NCBI GenBank assembly: GCA_029582265.1
Contig: CM055816.1
Location: forward strand, 97,933,446-97,997,445
DNA: 64,000 bases
Reading direction: 5' to 3'
Source of the DNA: Zoroaster sp. YZ-2022
Lineage: Eukaryota > Echinodermata > Asteroidea > Forcipulatida > Zoroasteridae
Shown here: positions 54,716 to 64,000 of the stretch, piece after piece
How the letters are laid out: each line of letters opens with the position of its first letter
Position numbering within the stretch: position 1 is the first letter of the stretch
Notes under the pieces: generated by a model
Seen by the model: the letters and a program-made list of their open reading frames with translations, nothing else
The model's database searches: none
Told to the model about the DNA's origin: nothing
Position numbers and translations under genes: made by a program

Positions 54716-54878
54716 AAGACAGACACACTGCATTGGTGAGTCTTGTCACTTAAATTTGATAACTTAGTAGGACGCCACTGCAACAAAACTACTATAGATG
54801 AGCTTTCACTTTAGAGATGTCCATTGCAGTGACGTCACATACATTGAATGTATAGTGTAATACTGTCTATTTCACGTA

Positions 54879-54885
<7 letters not shown>

Positions 54886-54971
<86 letters not shown>
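54886..54971. repeat. (TA)n microsatellite
   Basis: About 40 uninterrupted TA repeats inside the 3' part of DIRS element C, between recombinase stop and ICR. Confidence 0.95.
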
Positions 54972-54973
<2 letters not shown>

Positions 54974-55130
54974 TTGTATATATATTTATGAGTAAAAGGT
55001 TTGAACTCGGATACTTATGTACTTGTTGACTCCTCCCCAATTATATTCCAAAAGATTTGAGCAAGCCTTCCATTTTATTTTTACACAATACTATCTCGCA
55101 TCCCACCGCCATAATACGGTGCTAATCTAT

Positions 55131-55240
55131 GCAAATGTAGTAGCTCTACAGGTAAGTAGAGTGACGTAGACTCTCCCCCCACAGTAGTGTGGGTGGGGTC
55201 TACGAACGAATACTTACCTGTAGAGCATCCCTCCCTCCTA
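55131..55240. repeat. DIRS C internal complementary region (ICR)
   Basis: ATGCAAATGTAGTAGCTCTA ... GTGACGTAGACT is the reverse complement of the left outer end. It is joined without gap to CTCCCCCCACAGTAGTGTGG ... GAACGAATACTTACCTG, the reverse complement of the right outer end. This is the template that lets DIRS elements close a circular cDNA. Confidence 0.9.
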
Positions 55241-55261
55241 CCCCACTATACTCGATAGAGT

Positions 55262-55446
55262 TAGGCCTGTAAGCGCACGAGAAAAGAGGACGATAGAGGG
55301 CGGACGTGCCACAGGGCATTGTGGGTAGGCCTATTGTGTGTAAATTCTTAGCGAACGAAACCTGCCGGTTGGGGAAATATGCAAATGTAGTAGCTCTACA
55401 GGTAAGTATTCGTTCGTAGACCCCACCCACACTACTGTGGGGGAGA
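55262..55446 (+). repeat. DIRS C right terminal repeat
   Basis: Begins GAGAAAAGAGGACGATAGAG and runs through GCAAATGTAGTAGCTCTACA to a unique outer end GGTAAGTATTCGTTCGTAGA, CCCCACCCACACTACTGTGG. Confidence 0.9.
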
Positions 55447-55560
55447 TTTAATAACATGTGTAGAATATAGCATGTATGTTATATGATACAATGTATCCTT
55501 GTGTATGCATGGCACAAGTCTAAAAGTGTGCATGCCGATAATTTGTGGCAAGAGCAGCAC
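55447..55560. other. Flank between DIRS C and LINE fragment
   Basis: No feature recognised. Confidence 0.4.
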
Positions 55561-55619
55561 ACACATTTTTAGTATCTCACGAAATGACGAATTGGGTGTT
55601 TAGTCAGGTTGCTTTATGT

Positions 55620-56000
55620 GAAAGTCTTGACCGACTAGACAAAAACACCAAACTTTGTAGAGATATTGGGTGTATATATCGATATGGATTTGGATGTGTC
55701 TCAAGCTATTGTACATTGGATTGCTAATTTCCTAAGTGGTCGGCAACAAAGGGTCAAGTATAAACATACCTTTTCTGACTGGCAAACCCTTTCAGATGGC
55801 GTCCCACAGGGTAACAAATTAGGTCCAGTGAGTTTTCTTGTTTGTATTAATAGTTCTGCTGATTCTGTTCACAGTAAATGCTGGAAATATTTGGACGATA
55901 TTACACTTAGTGAAAATAGGCACATCAATGTTGTTAGCAACATTCAGGATGATTTAAACAATCTGAATAATTGGGCGGTAAAAAATCTACTTTCCTTGAA
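55620..56000 (+). pseudogene. LINE reverse-transcriptase fragment, cut by the assembly gap
   Basis: Plus frame from about 55666 reads VHWIANFLSGRQQRVKYKHT, LSDGVPQGNKLGPVSFLVCI and CWKYLDDITLSENRHINVVS, RT motifs 3-5 of a Jockey/CR1-type LINE with a LDD catalytic box. The frame is still open at the gap (56001). Upstream coding sequence is degraded. Confidence 0.82.
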
Positions 56001-56500
56001 NNNNNNNNNNNNNNNNNNNNNNNNNNNNNNNNNNNNNNNNNNNNNNNNNNNNNNNNNNNNNNNNNNNNNNNNNNNNNNNNNNNNNNNNNNNNNNNNNNNN
56101 NNNNNNNNNNNNNNNNNNNNNNNNNNNNNNNNNNNNNNNNNNNNNNNNNNNNNNNNNNNNNNNNNNNNNNNNNNNNNNNNNNNNNNNNNNNNNNNNNNNN
56201 NNNNNNNNNNNNNNNNNNNNNNNNNNNNNNNNNNNNNNNNNNNNNNNNNNNNNNNNNNNNNNNNNNNNNNNNNNNNNNNNNNNNNNNNNNNNNNNNNNNN
56301 NNNNNNNNNNNNNNNNNNNNNNNNNNNNNNNNNNNNNNNNNNNNNNNNNNNNNNNNNNNNNNNNNNNNNNNNNNNNNNNNNNNNNNNNNNNNNNNNNNNN
56401 NNNNNNNNNNNNNNNNNNNNNNNNNNNNNNNNNNNNNNNNNNNNNNNNNNNNNNNNNNNNNNNNNNNNNNNNNNNNNNNNNNNNNNNNNNNNNNNNNNNN
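56001..56500. other. Assembly gap (500 N)
   Basis: Exactly 500 undetermined bases, so probably an arbitrary-length gap. Open frames drawn across it are meaningless. Confidence 0.99.
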
Positions 56501-56674
56501 TGGCCCAAACTGATGAAGCCATATAAAGGGAGAGCATGCCCAAAGAAGTCTCATATACAACTACAGGATATCCAGAGGATGACGTGTGTAAAAGAATGCC
56601 TTTGGTATTTTGGCCAAGAGATTCAGGTGCCTCCTTGGGACATTGGAACAGGGCCTGAGACAGTGGGGGAATAG
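56501..56674 (+). CDS. Unrecognised coding fragment after the gap
   Basis: From the gap edge the plus strand is open for 57 codons to a TAG at 56672-56674: WPKLMKPYKGRACPKKSHIQ, LQDIQRMTCVKECLWYFGQE and IQVPPWDIGTGPETVGE. Residue use (Cys, Trp, Lys) looks like real protein. A possible alternative exon follows an acceptor at 56828 (TTTGCAG). Family unknown; the 5' part is in the gap. Confidence 0.35.
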   Translation, partial: WPKLMKPYKGRACPKKSHIQLQDIQRMTCVKECLWYFGQEIQVPPWDIGTGPETVGE

Positions 56675-57407
56675 TTGAGGCTGCCGTGTACTACACAACT
56701 TCTAAGGACAAGTATCTAGTTCATTTAAAGATATATTTTTGTGATTTGTTGAAAATAAAGTGTACAATCTATTGTCATAAAATTTAAATTTCAAACAAAT
56801 ATAAAATATATATGATTGTATTTGCAGGTACCCAGTTCCAATGGGGAGCACAATGGTACGTGGCACCTGGAGAGATGAGGTTCCCTCAGGACGTCCAGCA
56901 ACCAGTTGAGGGAGGAACAGATCCACTAGAGAAGCAAAAGATAAAAGGGAACAGCTGAGCAGTCCAACTCACCAGGGGGAGCTACATGGCAGGACAACAT
57001 GATACCAAATTTGAACAATGAATGAACTGTTAACTGTTATCACTGTGATACTTTCACCGACTGTATGTTTTGTTTAACTGCCTCTTTATTAATTAAATGG
57101 AATTACCCTAGAACAACTTATCTTGAATGAAAGTGGAAGTTTAAGGTACAAATCAAGTGAACGTTTTAGCAAAATCGGACAAATAATAAGAATGTTATGA
57201 TGATTTGAATGTCGGCATATCACCGAATTAACACCTTTAATTAATATCACCTTTAATTGACATTAAAACAACAGACAAGATCTATTTTTCTAAATATTTA
57301 TTGTTTGACTAAACAAAATTAACAACTTAGAAAAAACAGTTTCTTTCTTGAGGAATTTTGAAAAACATTGAAAACATGTAAATTGTAAACTAATTTCCAA
57401 TGAAATT

Positions 57408-58620
57408 TCATTTTTTTGACTGGGATGAGGCTGCCAGTTCTGGTCCCCCTGAACATAAAATATTAGGACAAATTAAAAAATGCAGTTTGGTGATTTTTGC
57501 AAAGTTTACAAATTTAAAAATTTTAAATTCGAAAGATATATAAAAAATACTTGCCTGCTTGTGGCTGGCATGCTGTTGCTGCTTGCTTTTGAACCCTGCT
57601 GACCTCTGTGCCTGCCTTGTCCTCCATATCATGCAGGACCTCCTGGGTGAGTGTTCGGCTTTCCCCCCTGAGTTGCCCAGACAGCTGCTTGAGGATGCTC
57701 TCGACGTAGAGGGCAAAGTAGCTGCACCAGCAGGCCAGGAGGCCAGGAACCCCGAGCATGGTCCCTGTGAAACAAATAAAAGTAAAATTAAATATTTTCT
57801 ATGAGTTGAAAATTTCAAACTTTTACATTTCAATTTCATAATCAAAAAACAAAATAATTAGACATAATACAAAAATAATTTGCCAATCCAGCAAACTCAT
57901 AAAGCAGGGGGGAACATTGAGGAGCTGGAGGGGGGAGGGGGTGGCACCCTTTCTGCACCTGGATGATTGCACCATTTTGGGAGCTCCCCCAAAAGGGAGG
58001 GGAGCCTGAGTTCAACGGACTTAAGGCTGACAAGTTTCTGCAGGTCGATAATAGGGGGTACCAGAACGGGAAATTGCCCCACCCACTGGTCCGTTGACTG
58101 AACCCCTCACCCCCCAGATTTCTTCCCCCCTGTTTAAACCCAAAAAAAGACAAAAAAGACATAGGGGAGGGTTTCCCCATAAAGCAATACCTTAACCCTT
58201 CTTTGTCATTTTTTGTTAGACCAATAAAATCAAACAAAAAAATTTTTTTTAAATTTTTTTTTATTTAAAATTTAAAATTATGTTTTAGATGAGAAAAGTC
58301 GGGGATGCAATATAGTTTAAAAGTAATGTTATCTTTAATTTAACATATTTTAGAAACTTACAAGTCTTCATTGTAAAAGGGTTCCTAAAATAACGTTATT
58401 TATTTTTTAAAACGCAATAAACAAATTAAAAACATTAAAAAAATGTATATTTACCTCCCCAATTTGTCCTGTGGTGTTGTCCCAGGTTTTTGAGCTCATT
58501 GCCGGTTGTCCCCATCTTGTCTGCCTGTTGCGCCACAAACTCCCCTTTGAGCTGGATGTTTTTATGGCTCTGCCTTTCATAAGGAAAGGGGTTTACCAGA
58601 TCCTCCTTTTGGCATAAGGT
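57408..58620 (-). CDS. Unrecognised spliced gene, 3' three exons
   Basis: Exons on the minus strand: 58620-58455, 57764-57555 and 57448-57408 (TGA). Acceptors are CAG; donors are GTAAAT and, for the middle exon, a GC donor (CAG followed by GCAAGT). All phases agree (phase 0 entry, then phase 1 at both joins). Protein: TLCQKEDLVNPFPYERQSHK, LKGEFVAQQADKMGTTGNEL, then a Leu-rich segment MLGVPGLLACWCSYFALYVE, SILKQLSGQLRGESRTLTQE, VLHDMEDKAGTEVSRVQKQA and a tail ending in ELAASSQSKK. Helical, with a possible membrane-associated stretch. No family recognised. It could be host or transposon-borne. Confidence 0.5.
57860..58440. other. Intron-like, low-complexity sequence
   Basis: Between the first and second exons of the minus-strand gene; G/C-rich homopolymer-laden block (57905-58140) and long A/T runs (58220-58290). 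No gene seen. Confidence 0.45.
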
Positions 58621-58639
58621 CTGTTAAGGTCTGTTGCCT

Positions 58640-59590
58640 CTAGCCTCTTAGTTGTTCTTCCCCGCTCTCTCGGGGTTTTTTCGGGTTAAGACAAAATTTT
58701 TTTACAGTCTTTTCCGACACACGCCCAAAACCCCGTCCACGGACCACGACCCCCACGCTATCGACTCTCAAATCGGGCGATCGTGGAAACGTGGCCAGGG
58801 AAACCCCGCATAAACAAACGCGCTACAACGTGGAATATAAAAAAAACACCCGCAAAAGTATAAAAGGGAAATTTTGTTTTTTTTAAAGACCCGATGAAAT
58901 TAAAACGAAAAAGTTTTATAATCCAAAACATAAAGTTTAATTTGATCAAAGGGTTCAAATCAACTTACGCGCGGGGAAAAAAAAGTATCAACATTGGGAA
59001 GAAATTAAAAAATTTTTTTGAGATTGAACAAAGAACACGCCATGGAGTCGTTTTTTAATTTTATCTAACTTTAAAACGCCGATTTTTTACCAATAGATAG
59101 GTTTTTTTAGATATGAGAACTAGGACGACAATAAAATAAAGGAAGGGAAGACAAGTACAAAACTTATCCGAAGGAATTACTATTTAAATGAAAAAAAGAA
59201 ACAAACCCTGAATATATTACACTTTTATTATTATGGATGGGGAACTCAATATAAGAAATGGTTTTTAATTCCCTTTTTAGCGCTTGCCAAAAAAAGCGGG
59301 ACAAAGACTTTTCCGTTAAAGGGGAGGAGATTCAAAAAAAAAATTTGAAAAAGATTCCCTCAGTGACATTGAAATTTAACGGAAAGCGAGATGTTTAAAA
59401 ACCCAAAACGAAACTAAATTAGGTCGTGATATAATATCTTTTTTGGGGAGTGCAATTATAACGTGTTATGTCAAAACATTAGAGTATAGTTTAGACCGCG
59501 TTGATTTACTCGGATATCGTTTTGAAATTGATGACGAAGTAAATTAATTACAGATTTGAAAATGATCCATTATTTCGAGCTCTTTCCATA
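58640..59590. other. Homopolymer-rich stretch, possibly poor consensus
   Basis: Unusual density of AAAAA, TTTTTTT, CCCC and GGGG runs with no stable frame on either strand; composition differs from neighbours. It may be low-quality assembly. No gene seen. Confidence 0.35.
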
Positions 59591-59599
59591 TTATGCGAA

Positions 59600-60810
59600 T
59601 TATACTACAAGTACGGTATGTACTTGGCCGATAACTATGGCATTAATTACGGTAAAACATTTAAAAAGAAAAGAAGAATCTTGTATATAGATAAGGCAAA
59701 AAAAATAATTGTTGAGTTGCCCTCCAGTGAAAATATTTGAAGGGGTCGGTCGGTCGGTCGGGATTTTTTTTATTTTATTTTTTTCATTTGTCATTTTAAA
59801 ATTGAAATGCATTGGAACTGAAACCACATACATGTTTTCCATTTGTATACCTATCAGCAAGGAATTTTGCTTCAGAATAAAAGTAGGGTTTTCACTTTGT
59901 ACGTGCTTGACCGAAGCCCTCCACACGCACAGCGCATTGCCCGCAACAAAACATCAACATTTTAATCAAAAATTATATTACTTTACCTGTCGAAATATTA
60001 CATGCAATAGCTCATTGGAAAGCTTATAGTCTCAGCTATCAACAGTGTACATAGAATAGCAATCGGAAGTACGTGAAAGGCTAGGTTTTATGAATGAACC
60101 ACTCTCGTCCCGCCCAGCCTTTCGAGTGTTCCGAGATCGGCGCATTCGGCCGTAAAATTTGCCGCGCTCTGCTGAGGGCATCCACTTCGGAGCTGTATCC
60201 GCGCCGAGTACGTTGTGATTGACATGAAAACGGGTTTCTTTAAATACCCATGCTAGCTCGATCTCACAGCTACTCTACAACCGAAGTTTAATATGAAGAG
60301 ATAAACAATTAAACACCGTTTTGAGGTGAATTTTAAGTTGAAAGTAGAGCGATGTCTGAATAAATTGTACACCTCTTTCTATCATATGTGAAAATTTTGA
60401 GCCGTAAATGAATGTTTAGTTTGAGCGGAGAGTGTATTTTTACACCCTTTCAAAAGCTCTTATGAGGAAACGAGCATGAATGCTGTGCGTGTATCACAGT
60501 GTGTAGGCTGATTCAACGGTTTTGTTGCCATTGGGGATGTACACAGTGTATGGACAGTCGGGCTTCATCGAATGCTGTATACTTGATTAAATAAAACAGG
60601 ATTCCTCAAAACTACTCGTCCGATTTTCTTGATTTAAAAACCATTATATTTCTTTCATCAAGACCTTTAATTTGATATAAATATTGAGCATAATGGTTTA
60701 GGAATAATTTTTCACCTGAAAACCCTAATAAAAGTATCCCAAGCATTTTTGTTGTACTTTTCACTGTGATTGACACAGCTAATTCATCCATATTGCGTGC
60801 AATGCTCAAC
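59600..60810. other. No gene seen
   Basis: Includes a GGTCGGTCGGTCGG run at 59744-59760. Open frames lack recognisable domains. Confidence 0.4.
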
Positions 60811-60814
60811 ATGC

Positions 60815-61030
60815 AACATGTGAGTGGCCATTCGATTTGAAAACGTGTAGATCGAGTCGCAATCGTTGACAGTACACGTACAGTACGGGAGCCAGTGCAC
60901 AACGTGGAGGGCCATTTGATTTGAAAACGTGCAGATGTAATTGAGTCGCAATCGTTGGCACACAGTGTGTCGAAGGCAGTGCACCATGTGAGGGCCGAGC
61001 CATTCGATTTGAACACATGTAGATTGAATC
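60815..61030. repeat. About 90-bp tandem repeat, three copies
   Basis: GGCCATTCGATTTGAAAACG recurs at about 60829, 60908 and 61006 with GAGTCGCAATCGTTG and CAGTGCAC in between. Copies are diverged and of unequal length. Confidence 0.8.
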
Positions 61031-61354
61031 TGGGTACCGGTAAATTTGCAGGTAAAAAGTGGAAAATTTCACAAATCAAACGTGTTATGTTTTTTACAAT
61101 GAAATTGGTAAGTTTCATTAATAAATAGGCCTATGAATGACGGGAAAAAAGAAGAAAAAAACCGACCGGATTTCAGCACTTTTGGGTATCGGTGGGAAAA
61201 CAACTCAACATCTTTTTGGGGCCTCATGTACTGGTACATGGGTGTCTACGACTCAACTCAGTTTAGTATAGTACCCGTAATAATAGTAACAAGACTGTTT
61301 GACTCACCTGCTGAATTCTCTGTCCTATTGACAACACACTTATTGAGAACACCG

Positions 61355-62345
61355 ATTGTTTGAAATTTCTAGGATTGTATATTGATCAATCTCTTTCTTG
61401 GAGTAAAAAAATCTAATACATGTACTTGTTCGATCATCTCTAGAAATATTGGTGTTATCAACAAACTTAACTCCCCAGTATCTTATTCCTCTTTCAATGC
61501 ATTAATGTTGCCTCATTAGTTATGGCATCTTAGCATGGGGAAATTTGTGGATAAGTTAAAATCAATAGAATTGCTGTCCTTAAGAAAAGGGCCCTTAGAA
61601 TTAGTATACAAATATAAAACATTTTAAGTTGATGATATTTATAATCTACAGCTTGGGTCTTTATACCAGCTTTTCAACAAAAAACTCCCTATCTGTTCAA
61701 TGTTCAGAAAAAATCAAGATATTCATCATCACTACACTAGACAGTGTAAAATTTGATCATCCTTATCTTATCTTTATGCCTGCCCCACTAGCTAAAAGGT
61801 GTAAAACATAAAGGCCTACAAGCTGTGAACTCTCTGAATACCTTTTTTAAAAATATACCAAATATGTCCTTATTCAAATCTAAATTTAAACTCATCTAAT
61901 TGGGAAATATTTACAAGCTTAATTTTCGTTCTTCTAATCTCAGGCTTTTTCTGTATCAGTTATACAAATTTTTTAAGTTGTTATTAAGTTTTATTGTTAT
62001 CATAATTGTTGTTTTGTTTTGTCTTTACTATCATTATTTAAATGTAAATTTAAAACTCATCTAATTGGCTAACATTTATAAAGGGTTTTTTTTGTTATTT
62101 TGTTTATTTTTTATCTCAGGTTTATCTTTATACACTAGTTATACCAATCAATGAGTTGTTTTAGGTTTGTCTTGTTATCCATTATCATAATTGTTGTTTT
62201 GTTTTATTTGTTTTGTTCTTGTATCAGGAGGGGTCTCCCCTCGACAAGCTATGCTTTTGGAGACCTCCATCCACACTTCCTATGTACAAGTTATTGCATA
62301 TAATTTATATAATGTATTATATAGTAAAATCATTACATGTATGTA
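61355..62345 (+). mobile_element. CR1-group LINE, 3' end
   Basis: In shifting plus-strand frames: IISRNIGVINKLNSPVSYSS, DIYNLQLGSLYQLFNKKLPI and HHYTRQCK, the C-terminal domain also seen at 41281-41874. A 3' UTR with T-rich repeats and a GGAGGGGTCTCCCCTCGACA block follows. A roughly 60-bp 3'-UTR segment (AACTCATCTAATTGG ...) is duplicated at 61890 and 62050. 5' truncated and decayed. Confidence 0.7.
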
Positions 62346-63530
62346 TCAATGTAAGGATTAAAGTTGGGGTTTTTTCCCGATTTTATTTACGATTTCTTTT
62401 GCACTGTATTCCACTGTGTACAAAGCTATTTTAGCTGATTTAGGTCAGGGTCATTGCTCATGTAAAGTTGCATCTGCTTTGATCACAGCATTTATTTTCT
62501 ATTAGAGAAATAATGATCGCAAACATGGACTTTAGTGAAATACGCCGTATTTTAACATGTAGCTTCTACAAGGATGGGAGTTTTCCTCCGAAATCTGTCT
62601 TTGGGGCTGCAAAAATCAGCCAACATCAATCGTGAATCTGTTCATAAAATGGGGTTAGGAGTTCATTCAGAAAGATTTGTCCAGAGGTTGTTTTTTTATT
62701 TATTTTTAAAGGAATCCCTTTCCATTGAAGACTTTAGTAGACATCACAATGTTACTTGTTTGAAGTTGAATTTGCTTACATTTTATCATGGCATTAAATA
62801 TAATTGTCCATAATGTCTGAAGTTTCCAAGTGACACAAAATCTTTTCATCAAACTTTGAAGACTGCTGTTTTTAAATATTATTATTCTATGGGTAAGGGG
62901 GATAGTCACATTGCATGCATTTGATTTAATACAAATGTTATAAAACTTACAATGTATATGAATTAAGAGAAATATAAAAATGTATCTACAGTGTGGGAGA
63001 AAAACTTGTAAATTAGACCCTACTGCCTGAGTTGCTGTGAATTTGTTGCCATTGATGTACATCAATTTACAGATTCACAGTAATTGTTAATTTTGCTATG
63101 CATGTTATGACAAAATATATAATTTACTAGATTATTAATTATTCATGTGTCATTTATTTACAGCATCAATGCAACATTTGAAGACAACAAGGAAGATATA
63201 TAAATGATGAATGGATAGCCCAAATGCTAGAGTAGAAAAGATTGTTTTAAATAAACAACCTCACTTGGTGATAGTTGCAAATTCCTCCATAAAGAAAGGT
63301 GGAAATACGCTACAATTATGGAAAGAGAGTGCCCCTAGTAAACAGGTAAAACTTCTTGATTCATGTAAATGTATACACTTATGAGTAAAGTCTCAAGACT
63401 TTGGCTTTCGCTGTCAAGACACATCAGTTTATTTATAAACTCAAGTCAGTTAATTATTTTATATTAAAAGTAATTTGACAAGAATTCATTCTGTTTTGCA
63501 AATTTTGTTTTCGTTCACCGAGATCTTGGG
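62346..63530. other. No gene established
   Basis: A short frame near 62525-62632 (MDFSEIRRILTCSFYKDGSF) could be a remnant exon, but no domain is recognised; otherwise AT-rich. Confidence 0.35.
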
Positions 63531-63559
63531 CTTATAATTTAAAGTGAGTTAGTTGAGGT

Positions 63560-63589
63560 GTTTGTTTGTTTGTTTGTTTGTTTGTTTGT
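63560..63589. repeat. (TTTG)n microsatellite
   Basis: Seven TTTG units. Confidence 0.95.
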
Positions 63590-63827
63590 GTTAACCCAGT
63601 GTGCAATTTGAGGACCGCCGTTGGAATACACACCAACAAAGTGGGACCGACCTTTCTGTGGGGACCGATTACCGGTCCCCACTTGTGGAAGTAACAATTT
63701 GTTCCATAGAGGCGCACTCTGTTATGCTGCAAAAATAGCGCGGGTCCCCAATAACACCAAACAACTGTACTGTTTTTTCCGGTCCTGGAATGCTGTGCAA
63801 GCCCGGAAGGGACAGTGGTAGAAAAAA

Positions 63828-63962
63828 TTCCAATGGGTAATCCGTGCGCATCGGATAGTAATCGTTCCACGTTAGTAATCCGTTCGCACGAGATTATATC
63901 GACGCACGGTTTAGTAATCCGTTCGCACGGTTTATAATCCGTTCGCACGGATTAGTAATCCA
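63828..63962. repeat. AGTAATCCGTTCGCACGG minisatellite
   Basis: The unit AGTAATCCGTTCGCACG occurs about six times with small variants and inserts; period about 18-30 bases. Confidence 0.85.
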
Positions 63963-64000
63963 ATAAGGTCATCATCAGAACAACTACTTCCATTGACCTC

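Larger units (their letters stand above)
50691..55446 (+). mobile_element. DIRS-type retroelement C, nearly complete, GC-rich
   Basis: About 4.76 kb. Inverted terminal repeats of about 130 bp (50708-50838 and 55278-55410) and an ICR at 55131-55240 complementary to both outer ends are diagnostic of DIRS elements. Plus-strand genes are gag-like ORF (51020-52240), RT-RNase H (52240-53277) and tyrosine recombinase (53279-54715). It is GC-rich against an AT-rich background, so it is young or recently arrived. Lesions: a deletion fusing gag to RT, frameshifts at two G-runs, one stop in RT and one in the recombinase. Confidence 0.9.

Noticed and set aside
54886..54971. AT-rich replication origin
   Set aside because: A plain TA microsatellite inside a retroelement explains it.
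55666..56526. Long open frames across 56001-56500 on both strands
   Set aside because: They are mostly undetermined bases; only 55666-56000 is real (LINE RT).

Overview
This window looks like a repeat-dense, AT-rich, intron-containing animal genome, probably a marine invertebrate. Supporting this are spliced exons with GT-AG (and one GC-AG) borders, one BEN-domain host gene, and a mix of Penelope, CR1/L2-type LINE, Gypsy, DIRS, Polinton/Maverick and MITE elements. That mix is common in echinoderms, hemichordates, lancelets, molluscs and cnidarians; the phylum cannot be fixed from the sequence. There is no bacterial-style operon. One 500-base assembly gap (56001-56500) is present.

Layout. 1-3313: the 3' end of a BEN-domain gene on the plus strand (four exons, C-terminal BEN domain). 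4085-5040: a CATGGGAA minisatellite, a 77-bp tandem duplication and a possible exon. 5564-8230: LINE scraps and a 320-bp tandem unit carrying a tRNA-like sequence. 8226-13476 (minus): a Penelope-like element with reverse transcriptase (RT) and GIY-YIG endonuclease, split by an L2/CR1-like LINE (9486-12357). 13477-18218 (minus): a Gypsy element with two short LTRs and degraded integrase. 18795-21432 (minus): a truncated DIRS-type tyrosine-recombinase retroelement, bordered by an array rich in the palindrome CCAACGTTGG. A second such array lies at 25095-25895. Between them are a long hairpin, a TTAA-flanked MITE and another minisatellite. 25925-28330 (minus): a 5'-truncated Gypsy. 29017-29658: a MITE with internal GTCGTGCGAC repeats. 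31215-33480: a scrambled DIRS copy whose recombinase gene is interrupted by a TA-flanked 674-bp inverted-repeat element.

33558-48182: a decayed Polinton/Maverick bounded by about 200-bp terminal inverted repeats (TIRs). It keeps fragments of protein-primed DNA polymerase B, a penton-like minor capsid candidate and several small conserved genes. It is invaded by a Gypsy element (36561 to about 39830) and a CR1-type LINE (40850-44905). The outermost gene at each end starts inside the TIR with the same first codons.

50691-55446 (plus): the best preserved element, a GC-rich DIRS retroelement with inverted terminal repeats, a textbook internal complementary region (ICR), a gag-like ORF, RT/RNase H and a nearly complete tyrosine recombinase. 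It carries one internal deletion, a few frameshifts and stops. After it come a LINE RT fragment running into the gap, an unrecognised minus-strand spliced gene (57408-58620), a LINE 3' end (61355-62345) and minisatellites. Almost everything here is mobile DNA in decay; the host contribution is the BEN gene and perhaps two or three unassigned exons.
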